Position numbers and translations under genes: made by a program. The notes below the pieces were generated by a model. It was not told the DNA's origin. It did no database searches and worked only from the letters and a program-made list of their open reading frames with translations. A DNA stretch of 64,000 nucleotides. Source: Liolophura sinensis. Lineage: Eukaryota; Mollusca; Polyplacophora; Chitonida; Chitonidae. Positions 46,576 through 58,760 of the stretch are shown piece after piece (the stretch's first letter is position 1; the number at the start of each line of letters is the position of its first letter). The stretch is taken from positions 9,165,504 through 9,229,503 of the forward strand of contig NC_088298.1 of the NCBI RefSeq assembly GCF_032854445.1. Direction: 5' to 3'.

Positions 46576-46652
46576 TTGTTTACTTTATTAGTATTTTACG
46601 CCGTACTCAAGAACATTTCACTTCCACGACGGTGGCCAGCATTATAGTGGCA
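46576..46652 (-). mobile_element. SINE-A fragment
   Basis: TTTGTTTACTTTATTAGTAT, TTACGCCGTACTCAAGAACA and GGTGGCCAGCATTATAGTGG. Confidence 0.83.
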
Positions 46653-47571
46653 GAGAAGAGCAGTCTGAAGTATTAACTTTGTCATATCTTAGACGATTTA
46701 ACACTCTGAAATGGATTTCCGCAATCAAACAGACATCAGCGAAAAGAGGGTTTTGCTTTTCTAACTTTCATAGGTCATAGGTCAGGGGCCGAACACCTTA
46801 GACTCAAGAGTCAGCGTGGATTATAGATAAATTTAAGGATCTCTGGATGTCAGATATCTGGAAATTTGTATTCGACCATAAACATGCACTAAACATAGGA
46901 CAACAATGAAAGGCTCACAATAATCCCCATATACACAACACAGAAAAAGATGATCAGCAATTAAGATTGATCTGATTATTTGCTAAAACAATGACATAGA
47001 TTAAAACGTGCAGATCTTTTGTATTTCTAATAAAAGTGTAAAAATTATCATATATAATAATCATTTTGTCCATTTATAGAGCTCCTTATAATTGCTTAGT
47101 TTGTACAACTGAACAGCCAAAGACGTCTAGTCTTAGTTTGGATGGTTAAGAGAAGATAGCTGAAAGTTTGAAAGTTTTAGTCTGTAGTCCATTTCAATGT
47201 TTTACGAGACATTAAGGCATAATGAGAAAGGATTTAAACAGAGTATATTGTTGATATGTTCCCTATATTCTGTGCATTTTTGGGGTTATTTTAACGGGTT
47301 GGTTGTTGTCCTGTGAGAAATAAAGAAAAAAAAAGATGTACAGATCTGTCATATGTCATACATGCATGCCCTGAATGGTAGTAAATATTTGATACAGTTC
47401 CGGGGGTTAGCAGGGTATGACGATCAATCGCTTGACTTCCGATTCCACAGAAGACAGCGAATGAAAAATTTTGATTGGTTAACCCTGGAATTGGATTTAT
47501 TATTATTATTATTATCATTTCTTTGATGAGTTTTATGAAACAATGACTTGTTTCCAGCGCCTATTGTTTAC
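46653..47571. other. No gene seen
   Basis: AT-rich, with a TTATTA microsatellite at 47499-47517. No supported coding sequence. Confidence 0.5.
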
Positions 47572-47728
47572 CATGTAGCAAGGCCAGTCCTTGCCGCCAA
47601 ATTGCTGCCACCACTGAAGTGTACTGCCGAAGACACCAGACATGACACCCCACCCAGTCACATTATATTACCACCGGGCTAAACTCTCAGAGCTCAGCAC
47701 CAGGCGAGGCAGCAGCAAGTATCATTTT
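47572..47728 (-). mobile_element. SINE-C body, inverted
   Basis: Reverse complement of the SINE-C centre: GGTAATATAATGTGACTGGG, GTGTCATGTCTGGTGTCTTC and TTCAGTGGTGGCAGCAATTT. The segment at 47632-47670 (ACACCAGACATGACACCCCA) is the source-like unit of the 58.3-kb satellite. Confidence 0.75.
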
Positions 47729-48160
47729 TAAAAGAGACTTTACGGTTTGAATTTTGTTAATATAGATTTGTTGGACCGACAATAATTTGGAAAAAGTGCA
47801 TGATTTTGAATGTCTACTTATATGTTGGTGGAGAAAATACTTCTCCACCAATCAGTGTTAGTGAACTGATTCATCTCTCAGAGATTGCTTGTACGCTATG
47901 AACCAGCTCGCCATTTTGTCTGACAGTCCATTATAGCTTTTCACAAACTAATCTATCCCAGACGCCTGTTTGACAAGCTACAGACCTACGAACATCATGT
48001 ATTGGTGGGAGTGCTGAAACCAGGATGAACGAGTCTTGCAAAGAAATGATACACTTCAGTACACAAGAAAATAAACAAAAACACATATATGCGTGCGGAG
48101 AAACTCTTGGAAACGAAGGCAAAATGTCCTAACGTGCGAGTCAAACAAAGTTCAAACTGA

Positions 48161-48381
48161 AATGCACTCATTCGCCTAGAACATTCCTTCCAACATCATT
48201 GAAAACCGTTGACTGTTTCTTTTTGAATGAATCCGTCTTAATTTCGCACTTTATACACTTTCTTAGTTCTTTATTGGCTTTTGTTAAACGTCGTTTTGGG
48301 AATTGACCTTGCGATTATTGACCTGGAACGTCCATTTTGATTGACAGCTTGTATACGAATGTCTGTTTAGACACAAAGACA
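48161..48381 (+). repeat. Repeat D copy 4
   Basis: Near full length: TGCACTCATTCGCCTAGAAC, GAATGAATCCGTCTTAATTT, GTTTTGGGAATTGACCTTGC and TGACCTGGAACGTCCATTTT. Confidence 0.82.
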
Positions 48382-49038
48382 AATACTTCTCTCCAGTCCG
48401 CTGTCTATTAAACATATTTATATTATGGATTTTACTTCAGGATTAAATTGTCCCTGCTCAATTGTTTTTTTAGGTAAAGAGAAAAATAAATGACATTTTG
48501 CTCCCAATCATTTTTCCCCTGAAATATCAGAAGAACGTAACAGTCCAGTTCTCGAATTAGACCAGTTCTTTTTAATTCAAAATCATTAACATTTAATTTT
48601 TTTACACATTATACCTTATGTTGATTATATAAACCTGACGCTTCCAGTCGACATAACTCTGACAATGCCAATAACACAAAGATCTGGTTAAGCATTATCT
48701 CCCTTGTTTAATACCGGTTCTTGTTTTACAGTTCTTACACCGGTACCGTATGCAAAGAAATGGGTAATTCAAATGTTGCAGATAATGTCAATCTGATATA
48801 AAGAAATATCAACACTACAGTTTAATTCTCTTAACGGGACATAAACGTAATACTTTCGGGTGTCTGGCTCTGTTTGGATTTTGTCCAATTTTGATACGGA
48901 TCCGGAGATTACCGAGATATGACGATCACTCGCGGTTGCGTTCTGAAGTATTTACCTGCATGACAAATATCTGAAACAAATGGTCCAAATGATCCACCCG
49001 ATCGATTTCATGTTGGATTGATTTCTGTTTAAAGAGTT

Positions 49039-49205
49039 TTATTAATTTATTTAACTGCTTGGTGTATTGCGCCGTACTCAAGAATATTTCACTTATACGA
49101 CGGCGACCAGCATCATGGTGGAGAAAAGCGGACAGGGAAACCCACAACCATCCGCAGGCTGCTGGTGACCTTCCCACGTAGGACCGGAGAGGAAATCAGG
49201 ATGAC
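49039..49205 (-). mobile_element. SINE-A copy, truncated
   Basis: TAATTTATTTAACTGCTTGG, CGCCGTACTCAAGAATATTT, CCGCAGGCTGCTGGTGACCT and GGACCGGAGAGGAAATCAGG. The head is lost. Confidence 0.87.
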
Positions 49206-50219
49206 TGTATAAAGCATATGAATGGGCCTATTAATGTAGAACCTCAATTTTCATTTGCATTTTATTCATTGCCCAAATATAAATAAACAATCAAGAAACC
49301 ATATTTGTAATGAGTACGAAATATGTAGTCTTTTATAGAAGATGTGTACTATATTTAAAGATGGTTTTCGTATTGAGACCGGACATGTAGAGACCCGATG
49401 CTTATTTACCACGAGGCACGTGCCTTGACAACGAAATGCAAGTCAAATTTCGCAAGGGGGGCGTCTTGCCTATTCAATCTGGAGAGTGGGTTTTACAGCA
49501 AACTTCCTAGCTGATATCTTCTAACATATCCAGCGGCAGACTAATTTTAAAACGCTATCTGCACGTCAGGAGAGTTTAGAGTGAAGTAACATCATCCCAC
49601 AAATCTCGTGCTTCTCAGTCTCAAATGTCACAAGCTATACTGCCACTGCAAGGTTCCTTGGTATATAGAGAACTGCGTGGCTCTTGACCTTTGGCCCCAA
49701 TACACAATGATTCATTGGCTCCTGACTCGGAATCCAGTATTATTACATATCATTCCGCACATTTTGGTTCGCCACTGTATCATTCAATATCCTTGGCTCG
49801 TCGTAAAAGCCTCTCTCAGGGAAATGCGAGTATTCGATAGTAGACAGCCTGGTTTTCTCTCATTTACAATGGTAGCACTACAGAATTAGAGCTGCTGGTA
49901 CACATCACTCTTCAAATAAAAGTGAGCATATATACCTGGAAAGGGACATTCATTCTATTTTCAGAACATAAGACAGTTTTGTACATCCTGGCATATATAA
50001 CAAATTGCGTTTGGCTTCACTGGACTCTCCCTTACATTTCTCTCAAATCTGTAGTCCATCCAGCAAAGCAACACTTTTTATACAAACTATACACAGGTCT
50101 TTATACACAAGTCATTCTCTTTACATGTGCTACTTTAAACGTATGTATGTACGCTTTGGATATTATGTTGTATATTTTCACTTCAACGTAATATTTTAAA
50201 ATTCTGACCACAGTGATTA
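49206..50219. other. No gene seen
   Basis: Open frames at 49608-49889 and 49922-50191 (plus) have no splice or domain support and unremarkable composition. Confidence 0.45.
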
Positions 50220-50463
50220 TGAGTGAGTACTTGCTTAACAATTTTCCAGCCATATGACGACGAAGGAGTCTTTAAAGTGCCTGTTAACGCGCCTCCTTGT
50301 TGCAGAATGGATTTCCACCGCTCTTTTATCTAGTGTTGCTTCACTGAGACGAGCCATTAAACCGATACGGGTCAACCAATCGTTGCACTATCCCCGTCAT
50401 GCAGAAGGCCCTGCGCAGAAGTTACAACTTCCTCTTTTAAGGCCTTAGGTGTGACTCGGTCCA
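50220..50463 (-). mobile_element. Element B, 3-prime half, inverted
   Basis: GAGTGAGTACTTGCTTAACA, CATATGACGACGAAGGAGTC, ATGGATTTCCACCGCTCTTT, CACTATCCCCGTCATGCAGA and TTAAGGCCTTAGGTGTGACT in order, ending before the satellite-like segment. Confidence 0.87.
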
Positions 50464-50494
50464 GGACAGTGATTAGGACTTGGTTGGGGATACT

Positions 50495-50735
50495 GTTGCT
50501 AAATATGATGATGATGATGATGATGATGCTACTGATGATGATGATGGTAATATTGAGGACGATAGCGATCAGGATGATGATGTAAATAATGATGATACTG
50601 GTGATGGTCATGGTGTGATATTGGTAAGAGTTTCTATATGGTAACAGAATCAAAAAGATGGTGATGATGACGACGACCAAGACGACTGTGCAGTAAATGA
50701 TATTGCAGACAATTGTGATGATGATGGAAATGTGA
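50495..50735. repeat. (GAT)n-rich microsatellite
   Basis: GATGATGATGATGATGATG with interruptions. It produces Asp-rich or Ile-rich chance frames. Confidence 0.92.
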
Positions 50736-51540
50736 AATACCGTACACTGAGAAATGATGATTCTTCTTGTATTTGGACATCTTCATAATGCATGCATTTC
50801 CATTTCGCTAGGCACAAAACTAAGTTCTCGAAGCCGTAAGCATCCATTCTAAACGCCTAAAATCTACGGATAGACAACTGAAGAACTCTACATGAACCGG
50901 TTTTTCTCAAAGCATACGTGTCTGTTCTGCGTCATTGTTTCTTCACCCATGCACAGGAATGTGGTTTGTTAGAGATGCTTTGTGAGATGGATACGTTACC
51001 AAGCACGTGCTGTCACCTAGACACAAGGGTCACTCGGTGAATTTGTATTGTTTCAGAACGGGTATAAAACAGGGTACACTGAGAAACATCTTGTTATTAA
51101 GACACAGATTACACAGTTTTTAAGGCTAGACTGAAACAGCACTGTGTCATTGAGAACATTTTCCTCTCAAATCGGCAATGAGTCGAACAATTGAGCTCTC
51201 TAGGAACCCATTCGCAACAAAAACGTGGGTTCTTTCATCAAAGACAGCCACATCTCTGGATCGTCATAGATTCAACGTTTTACTCAGGATTGTTCATTAG
51301 TTGCTTTTAGAGAGAGTTCTATAAGAGACTCTTTTAACTTGTGTAATGCTGTACTTATGGCATTCTGAGCTAAATTTGGTTACTGTTTAATTGTTGAACT
51401 GACGAACTGAGGTATATACTCGGGTTTCTTGCGGCGAAGGATCCATAGTGCCGTGACAAAACCATCAGCCTCACTGACGCGTTTTCGCATACATGACTCA
51501 CAAGCAGAGAGAGGTCAGTGCGCGTATCCCATTGATGGAG

Positions 51541-51868
51541 GGGGACCGCTCCGGTGGCCTAATGATTAGAGCGTCCGACTCGAAGTATGGGTACCCGGAA
51601 CCAAACCCGGGTCACGTCATACCAAAGACTTGGTACTTGTTGTTGTGTAGCACAGCGCTCAGCACTTAGAGGTTAGAGCAAGGAAACAGGACTGGTTGGC
51701 CCGGTGTCAGTATAATGTAAATGGGTAGGTGTCATATCTGGTGTCTTTGGCATGGAGCTTCAGTGGCGACAACACTTTGGCGGCATGGACTCGCTCTGCC
51801 AGGAGAAGACACAGGATATGTACACGCACCTAATGACTTCTCGTGGTCATGTCACTGAAAACGATCTT
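51541..51868 (+). mobile_element. SINE-C copy, long
   Basis: Head CCGGTGGCCTAATGATTAGA (A box) and CCGGAACCAAACCCGGGTCA (B box region), body GGCCCGGTGTCAGTATAATG and GTGTCATATCTGGTGTCTTT, and a degraded tail (TCTCGTGGTCATGTCACTGA) equivalent to the B tail. An unrelated-looking 103-codon frame (51843-52154) begins inside the tail and is not credible. Confidence 0.8.
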
Positions 51869-54029
51869 TCAGGAACTTCTTGTAAGAGCACCTAGTTTCT
51901 ATGGTTACTGCCAAGTGCCACAAACCCCCAAACCAGAGGAATCCGATGGATTTCCTTGTCCGAGGCTGCACCCTGGCAACGTTCTTGTCCGCTTTTCTGA
52001 AGACGGCTTCTTGCAGGAGTCCAAATGTTTGTTTATTCATTCGTTCAGACAAGCTCAAAACATAAATTATGGCTTCAAAAATGAGCAGGGGTCATCACAA
52101 AAATCAATTTTGTACAATGCAAATATTCATAATTTACGACTTATAGATGATTGACTATTTTATTTAGTTCCATTTTGTTGTACGTGGAATCTAATCAATT
52201 CCACACCATTTAATTGTAATGGCTGACATCATTTTTTCTAGGCCAATGTCATCCCTCTAAGAGTTCAAAATATCAAACATTTTGACCACTGCCCATTGAC
52301 TTCTTTCAATGCTGTAGCCTATTCGACCTAATTATAGGTTAGCATTAACTATTTCATCCAATGAAATCTCTCATCACATATCTTTAGTCACATGATCAAA
52401 CTAGCCATGTTTCCGAACCGAATGATATGAGATGTTGAGACCTCAGGCCTGCCTGGTACAATTAAGACGGGCACTCTACGAATAGTCGTTACCTCGCCTT
52501 CATTCTGACACTACATTGGTCAAATCCGGGTTAAATATATTGGAACTCGATTTTACCCGCCAAAGATACCATAGTCAACGTTGAAGAAATGATATCTCGT
52601 ATACCGAAAGTTCGAGGCAGAGTGCCAGAGATTCTGGACAACGTCCATATTTACGTACAAGATTTCATCTGTTTGTTTTCTCCGAGGCGATTTATTACTG
52701 CACCTATGTAACAGACGCTTTCTGCCGTCTATATAATACAGATAGGAAAGGGATAGTATGACTCCGCCAGCTCAACCCCCAGAGTTGTTTCCTCTCCAGT
52801 CAAAGCTCCTTTTCTTTTATTGAATTCTTGTAAATTAACTTTTACATTGGTCGTTAAATAAATGACATCAGAGGGAAGTGAAATCTACAGAAGTGTCCAA
52901 ACAAATAATTCGATATGCCACTTCATCTGGAGAGGAGTGTAAATATGAGAATCAGTCGTCTCAATCGTTCAGTATGCAAGAGGGCGTAGTAATAAACAAC
53001 TTCCTCCGTCAGGAGTAAACCGGTCCTGTGTTAAGCAGACGCGAACAAGAATTATCAAATTCAGATTTATCTTTTTCGCATAAACACATCGTCTACACAC
53101 CCAGGCCCATTCTACAACACAGATGGCTACTTAAGTAAACTATACCTTTCGTCGAAAGCCTTACTGAGATCACATGTACGCATGTACTTCATAAGCGAGA
53201 GTGAACGTTGATTTGGCAAGCTGTATCTATTCAAGACATTTTACGCCATTTTCAGGAGTTCGAATCCGATCCTTCTAATTTTTCCCAGAGGATATCATAA
53301 CCTGATGTGACACAAGGAGTTCTAAATGATTAATCGCCGATATGTCTGAAATATTTCCAAAGTTGCGTTAAAAATATTTATTCATTTTAAACGGTTAGTG
53401 TTTGATTTGTGTATCAAAACCTACGGAAACTGAACTTTTAAGATTATTTTTCATAGAAGGCAGTCTTTAAGGAATAATTTTAAGAGACAAAAAACTTTTA
53501 CGACATAATTAAAAGACGTACAAGCATAGAGAGTAAAACTAGAACAACAACGACAGTGTGATAGCTGGCGAGAAATTCTCTGGCGAGAGAATTAGGTAAA
53601 AACAATGCAATGACGTTAATTACAATTTATTAGGCGTTACTGGTCTAGAATTACTCAAACCGCTGTGTTGTCATCACACTTAGCATACAATCACATACAA
53701 TGCAAAGGTACCATTCCTCGGGGATGCTTTGTCCACGAGCAGAATTTTGGTTTATGCAGGAATACAGTATAATTAACGACGTACAGCATAGGGACAGGAG
53801 CTTTCAAGAGACGCATTATTTTAAGAGGTATAAACTTTTAAGAGACCTGAATTTATAACCGACAAAAACTTTTAAAAGACCGAAACAATAGATGTGAACT
53901 TTTAAAAGTTAAAATAAAACATGCTTTTGGGAGACTTATTTTAAAATAATATGAGCTATTAGAAGAATTAAACTTTCCATCCGCATTGGAATCTGTTGTC
54001 CGCATTCCTTTGCACGAATCGATTTTCAT
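51869..54029. other. No gene seen
   Basis: The only pattern is a recurring AACTTTTAARAGAC motif, loosely at 53430-53520 and more clearly at 53800-53910. It may be an old degenerate minisatellite. Confidence 0.45.
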
Positions 54030-54170
54030 ATACTTATGTGTAGTTCTTGTGTTGGTGTTGTGTTGAACATTGTTTGTTTGTCACAAATGGGCTTGTGATT
54101 ATTGACCTGGAACGCCCATTTTGTTTGACTGCTGGAAAACAAATGTCTGTTTTGACGCCTCGATATGACC
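54030..54170 (+). repeat. Repeat D copy 5 (3-prime half)
   Basis: GTGATTATTGACCTGGAACG, CCCATTTTGTTTGACTGCTG and ACAAATGTCTGTTTTGACGC. Confidence 0.75.
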
Positions 54171-54901
54171 TTATATGAATTATCTTCACGCCGTGAAGCT
54201 TTGCAGGAAAGAATCTGGAAAGACTCCAGTTTGTAAAAATGAAGATATGGTTCTATGAAATTTCCGTTGCCATGGTTTCCTACGAATACAAGGCACATGA
54301 CAGGAGAAAACAATCGTAATTTTATGATATGTTATAATCAAAATGTTTCAAAACTCGACACACGCAAATTCCTTGCATTTTTTATAGCTTGGTCTTCTAT
54401 TTCTAGACGATAAATCATTTTATTCATTACAGCCATTTGGCGTTAAGCCATAATCATTCATTCATTCATTACAGCCATTACACCGTGACATATTTCAGAG
54501 GAAACCGGGGAAGACTTATTTTATCTACTCATCCACGTCTTGATTTTATCTCGACGAGAAATGTTATGCTGGTAAACTTACAGTAGCGTAAAATTATTTA
54601 CCGGCACAAGTTATTTGTAATACAGGCTGCCAGCTCTTGATGCCTCAGTTGCTTTCATACCTTGAATGTATGCTTGACAATTTTAAACTGCAAGTTTGTA
54701 ACACGGGCGTCCACTTGCCTTTCGCTGAGAGATAAGCTCGTTAAATCTGTATTATTCTTCTGTATAAAATTATAATATGGTGCTATTGTACCAAAAATTT
54801 GTGCATATACACGCAATTTCTTCAAGTAGCTAAACAGCATTCATAATAGACGCTGATTGGCTGACGGGAGAGAGAGAAGACGCCAGATTAAAGCTCTGAC
54901 T
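54171..54901. other. No gene seen
   Basis: AT-rich, with a short ATTC run near 54450-54470. Confidence 0.5.
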
Positions 54902-54913
54902 TATTCCAAGTTG

Positions 54914-55178
54914 GGACCTCCGTGACTCAGTGGTTAGCACACTAGCGCAGCGTAATGACCCAGGAGCCTCTCACCAATGCGATGGCTGTGAGTTCAAGTC
55001 AAGCTCATGCTGGTTTCCTCTCCGGCCGCACGTGGGAAAGTCTTCCAGCAACCTGCGTAGGGTCGTGGGTTTCCCCAGGGCTCTGCCCGGTTTCCTTTCA
55101 CCATAATACTGGCCGCCGTCGTATAAGTGAAATATTCTTGAGTATGGCGTAAATCACAAATCAAATAAATAAATAAAA
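54914..55178 (+). mobile_element. SINE-A full-length copy with target duplication
   Basis: Complete from GGGACCTCCGTGACTCAGTG (A box region) through GTGAGTTCAAGTCAAGCTC (B box) to the AATAAATAAATAAA tail. Flanked by TATTCCAAGTTG (54902-54913) and TATTCCAAGCTG (55179-55190). Confidence 0.94.
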
Positions 55179-55221
55179 TATTCCAAGCTGGAATGCAAAG
55201 AACGGTGCATACCATGAACCT

Positions 55222-55410
55222 GTTTATTCATTTATTTGATCCTGGTTGAGTGCCGTACTCATGAATATTTGACTCATACGACAATGGTCAGTATGATAGG
55301 TAAGCAGCTAAGTAAAGATAATTCTGATGACAAAAAATCTCTTGTCTTAAATCTCTTGCCAAGCCAACGAGAACCGGATTCGAACCCTTGACCTCAATGG
55401 CCAGGGGTCG
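55222..55410 (-). mobile_element. Diverged SINE-A or relative
   Basis: TTTATTTGATCCTGGTTGAG, TGCCGTACTCATGAATATTT and CGACAATGGTCAGTATGATA of the core. After about 60 bp there is an inverted B box (GGGTTCGAATCCGGTTCTC, complement of about 55366-55384). The head differs from SINE-A. Confidence 0.55.
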
Positions 55411-55596
55411 ATCGGCCGCGAATAGGAAAGCAACTTTCCCTACTTAATCAGTCACTGACGTGAAGAGATAGAGATGTAGTGCAAAGAACAACGTGCGTCA
55501 CATTTCCAAGGAATATATTAGCTTAAAACATATGAAAAGACCTAAATATTTGTATATTCATGCCTGAATGCTATAAGCCACGATGCATTCATTATT

Positions 55597-55688
55597 TGAT
55601 TTTATTTGATTGGTGTTTTACGCCGTACTCAAGAATGTCTCACTTATACGACGGCGTCCAGCATTATGGTGGGAGGAAACCGGGCAGA
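55597..55688 (-). mobile_element. SINE-A copy, 5-prime truncated, part of a hairpin
   Basis: Tail and core up to GGAGGAAACCGGGCAGA. CGATGCATTCATTAT precedes it (55580-55594) and CGATGCGTTCATTAT follows it (55689-55703): a probable target duplication with one change. Its right part forms the left arm of the perfect inverted repeat described next. Confidence 0.88.
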
Positions 55689-55701
55689 CGATGCGTTCAT
55701 T

Positions 55702-55757
<56 letters not shown>

Positions 55758-55846
55758 AATGAACGATGCATTCATTATCATATATATATATATGATAATG
55801 AACGCATCGTCTGCCCGGTTTCCTCCCACCATAATGCTGGACGCCG

Positions 55847-55851
<5 letters not shown>
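55647..55851. repeat. Perfect 60-bp inverted repeat with AT-rich loop
   Basis: 55647-55706 and 55792-55851 are exact reverse complements (TACGACGGCGTCCAGCATTA... to ...GCGTTCATTATCAT). The loop holds an (AT)n run (55707-55754), a smaller palindrome GATAATGAACGATGCATTCATTATC and more AT. It can fold into a long cruciform. Confidence 0.95.
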
Positions 55852-55914
<63 letters not shown>

Positions 55915-55915
55915 T
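55852..55915. repeat. (AC)n then (AT)n microsatellite
   Basis: About 49 bp of CA repeat followed by ATATATATATATAT, directly after the right arm of the hairpin. Confidence 0.97.
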
Positions 55916-56565
55916 ATCTATAAATTAAATCTATAAATAACTTAAATTCCTTCATTAGATTAAGGAATACTCAAACTCTATTCACCTATATGACAGTCAC
56001 ATCGGGTATAATGGGGAAGGAGGGTGGGATGGGGTGCGTGGGAAAGGCAGTACAACTCAGGCAGAGAAGTATGCCAATTACTTTGACGGAACACCAGACG
56101 ACTTTGTTTTGGCTTGGAATAACGTAACAAAGTCTGGTGTTTTCAGAGACTACAAATGCTTAAATGACTTCCAAAGAGGCTTTTAAAGTGTTTCTAGTTC
56201 AGCACATTCCCCTGGTGAACCATTTGCATTGTCAGGTAGCATTGGTCTGGAGCGAATGTGGACTCCCGGGAAGATTTGTACCAGCAGGGGTTAAGGCCAC
56301 GCCGCAAGAAGTATCTGCCGCCTACGACATTCTTATCTTACATATGTAGTTCGACTGCAAATAATTTGGCCAAGTCGTCTAGATATTTGAATTTTACTCA
56401 TGGAATTAGCTCATATGATTGACTCAGAATTGGTAGCAAGGCTTCCAGAGAGCTCCCCTGTATGAAACACATGAACGCAAAACTTCAACTCAATGCATAA
56501 AGAACTGAACTCGTGAATTTGGCAATTTACGGTAATTAACATGCTCGCACAGCATCAATGATGGA
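55916..56565. other. No gene seen
   Basis: Sequence at about 56514-56570 (GGCAATTTACGGTAATTAAC) resembles the start of the direct repeat at 56838, interrupted by the SINE-A copy that follows. Confidence 0.45.
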
Positions 56566-56572
56566 ACTCTCC

Positions 56573-56820
56573 CCTTGTGCTCAGTTGGTTAGAGCGCTAC
56601 CACAGCGTAATGATCCAGGAGTCTCCCACCATTGCGATCGCTGAGAGCTCGAGCCAGGCTCGTGCTGGCTTCCTCTCTGGCCTTAAGTGGGAAGGTCTGT
56701 CAGTAACCTGCGAACTGTCGTGGGCTTCCCTCGGGCTCTGCCCGGTTACCTCCCACCATAATGCTGGCCGCCGTCGTACAAGTGAAATATTTTTGAGTAT
56801 TGCGTAAAACACCAATCAAA
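56573..56820 (+). mobile_element. SINE-A full-length copy
   Basis: Decayed head (CTTGTGCTCAGTTGGTTAGA), B box region, full core and a short tail AATCAAATCATATCAAAA. Confidence 0.9.
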
Positions 56821-56837
56821 TCATATCAAAACTTAGT

Positions 56838-57215
56838 CAGGAATTCAGTAATTTACAGTGCGTAATATGTACACACTGATTCAATGATGGAATACCACCA
56901 CCCACCCCACCCTCACTCCCCACCTCGTGTTATTCTGTTCTTCATGTGTGCAAATCCTGAGCTCAATACATGCAGTCCTTTTTTAGAAACCATCCCTAAC
57001 ATTTTGTTGAACATTGATTCTTATACACAACACACTTGTGTCAGGGATTCAGTAATTTACGGTACGTAATATGTACACTTCTAATCAACGATTGAATATC
57101 CCCACCCTCCTATTCTGTTGTACACGTTGTAAGCCCTGACCTCAATACCTGCAGTAGTTCTTAAGATAACACCCCCAACATTTTGTTTAACATAGCTTTC
57201 TCTGTTATTGGACGT
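56838..57215. repeat. Two diverged direct repeats of about 200 bp
   Basis: Both copies start near TCAGTAATTTACRGTRCGTA-ATATGTACAC and include a CCCACCCT patch, TATTCTGTT, CCTGAGCTCAATAC/CCTGACCTCAATAC, TGCAGT and CAACATTTTGTT-type ends. Confidence 0.8.
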
Positions 57216-58265
57216 TGACGCCGACGCCGACGCCGGCGTCGACACCGAAGCTCATAAGCTAAAATTGTCTTTGCCAGTCGGTTATTTGTAAGTCTTCGTT
57301 TCACAAAAACAACTCCTACTATTATATAAGGTTAAAGGGGAAATAAAAATCTGAATCGCAACCTTTTTAAAAACTTGATTCCTGTCATCTGCTACAGTGT
57401 TTAACCTGTGAAATACGTGTCTTAGAAACGGCTTATCCTGAAAAATAAATATACCCATAATATGCCTATTATAGATTTTTCAATAGTATAGCATGAAGTA
57501 TTTAAATCTTACTTTTGTGTTTCCAAGACAGCATTTTATAATGAGATAATCAAATTAAATAATAACATTTTTGAGAGCATTTTCTATATCTGTATTTCAG
57601 AAAAGGCTTTACAAATACTGTCCTTTTTTAGTTTTCTGTCGCTTCCGCTTGTGAGAGCAATTGCCAACAGGCAATGTTATCAACACACAAAGGAATTTTA
57701 AAAATGACGTCACTGATGACAATTCGCGTATCGAGAGAAACTAACATTTAATCACCAATGGCCTAACCTGCATATTGCTTCAGTGCTCTAGTCAACGCTG
57801 AGTGTATGCCTTTACGAACACACATTATAGCCTATATAACCATGCTGCGAATTCTCCTCGGTGTTGGAACTCTTCCAGCAGAATGTTTATCAAGCGGTTA
57901 ATTGCCTCTGCGCAGGAGAAGCCCGCGCGGTCAGTTGCCATAGAGCCTCGTGCGTTACTATGGCGTAGCGTTTCTGTCGACGGGCTCACGGCGATATTTC
58001 ACACAGCACCTTTTTATCGCGTCACTGTGGGTCGGGTTATCATAGCAGTGTATTGTGGGAGAAAATAGACGATAACAACGACGTTGTTGTTGCTGTACAA
58101 CTTGGGTGTGGAATGGTTGGGATTTCGCCATCTCGCCTGCATCCTATTCCTAACGTTATCGGTGACTTCAAACCGTTTTCTCCTTGATGCAAAGTGGCCC
58201 TATATGTTGTCAATGATAACATCTTATCGGTGATGCCAGACATAAAATCCCCTCTTGATCCCGCC
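57216..58265. other. No supported gene
   Basis: A short GACGCC repeat lies at 57219-57240. A less AT-rich block at 57870-58070 is open on both strands (57802-58068 plus, 58040-58282 minus), but no domain or splice pattern is convincing. Confidence 0.4.
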
Positions 58266-58760
58266 GCCCTTGCACCACGCACGACACCACACTGTATCTA
58301 GGTAAACAGACACCAGACACGACACTGCACTCTATCTCAGTATTCAGCCGCTAGACACGACAACAATCTCAGTACCACTATACTGGCACCATACATGACA
58401 CCTCAGTCAATCACGTCTTGGACACGAGACCAAACCCAATCACAGTATTAAGACACCAGATGCGACCCCACTCAATCCCCGTAATGTAGCACTAGACATG
58501 ACACCCCACTCATTAGGGCATTCTAACACTAGATAACACCCCACTCAATACCAGAATTTTGACACCAGATGACACCAATCGGAATCACAGTATTCTAACA
58601 CCAGATGAGACCCCACTCAATCCCAGTAAAGTGGCACTAGATATGACACCCCACTAAATACCAGTATTTAGACAGGAGACATGACACCAAAACTAAATCT
58701 CTAGGACACCACACATTGGAACAAATTGAATCCCAATATTATGACACCAGAATTCAAAGC
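58266..58760. repeat. 37-bp degenerate satellite, about 13 units
   Basis: Units near ACACCAGACATGACACCCCA-CTCAATCCCAGTATTCT, strongly diverged. The first 20 bases equal the SINE-C body segment at 47632 read on the same strand. Confidence 0.85.

Noticed and set aside
51843-52154. 103-codon plus-strand frame
   Set aside because: It begins inside the degraded tail of a SINE-C copy and has no recognisable domain.
55560-55928. Open frames reading Ile-Tyr, His-Thr or Cys-Val repeats
   Set aside because: These are translations of AT and AC microsatellites and of the SINE.
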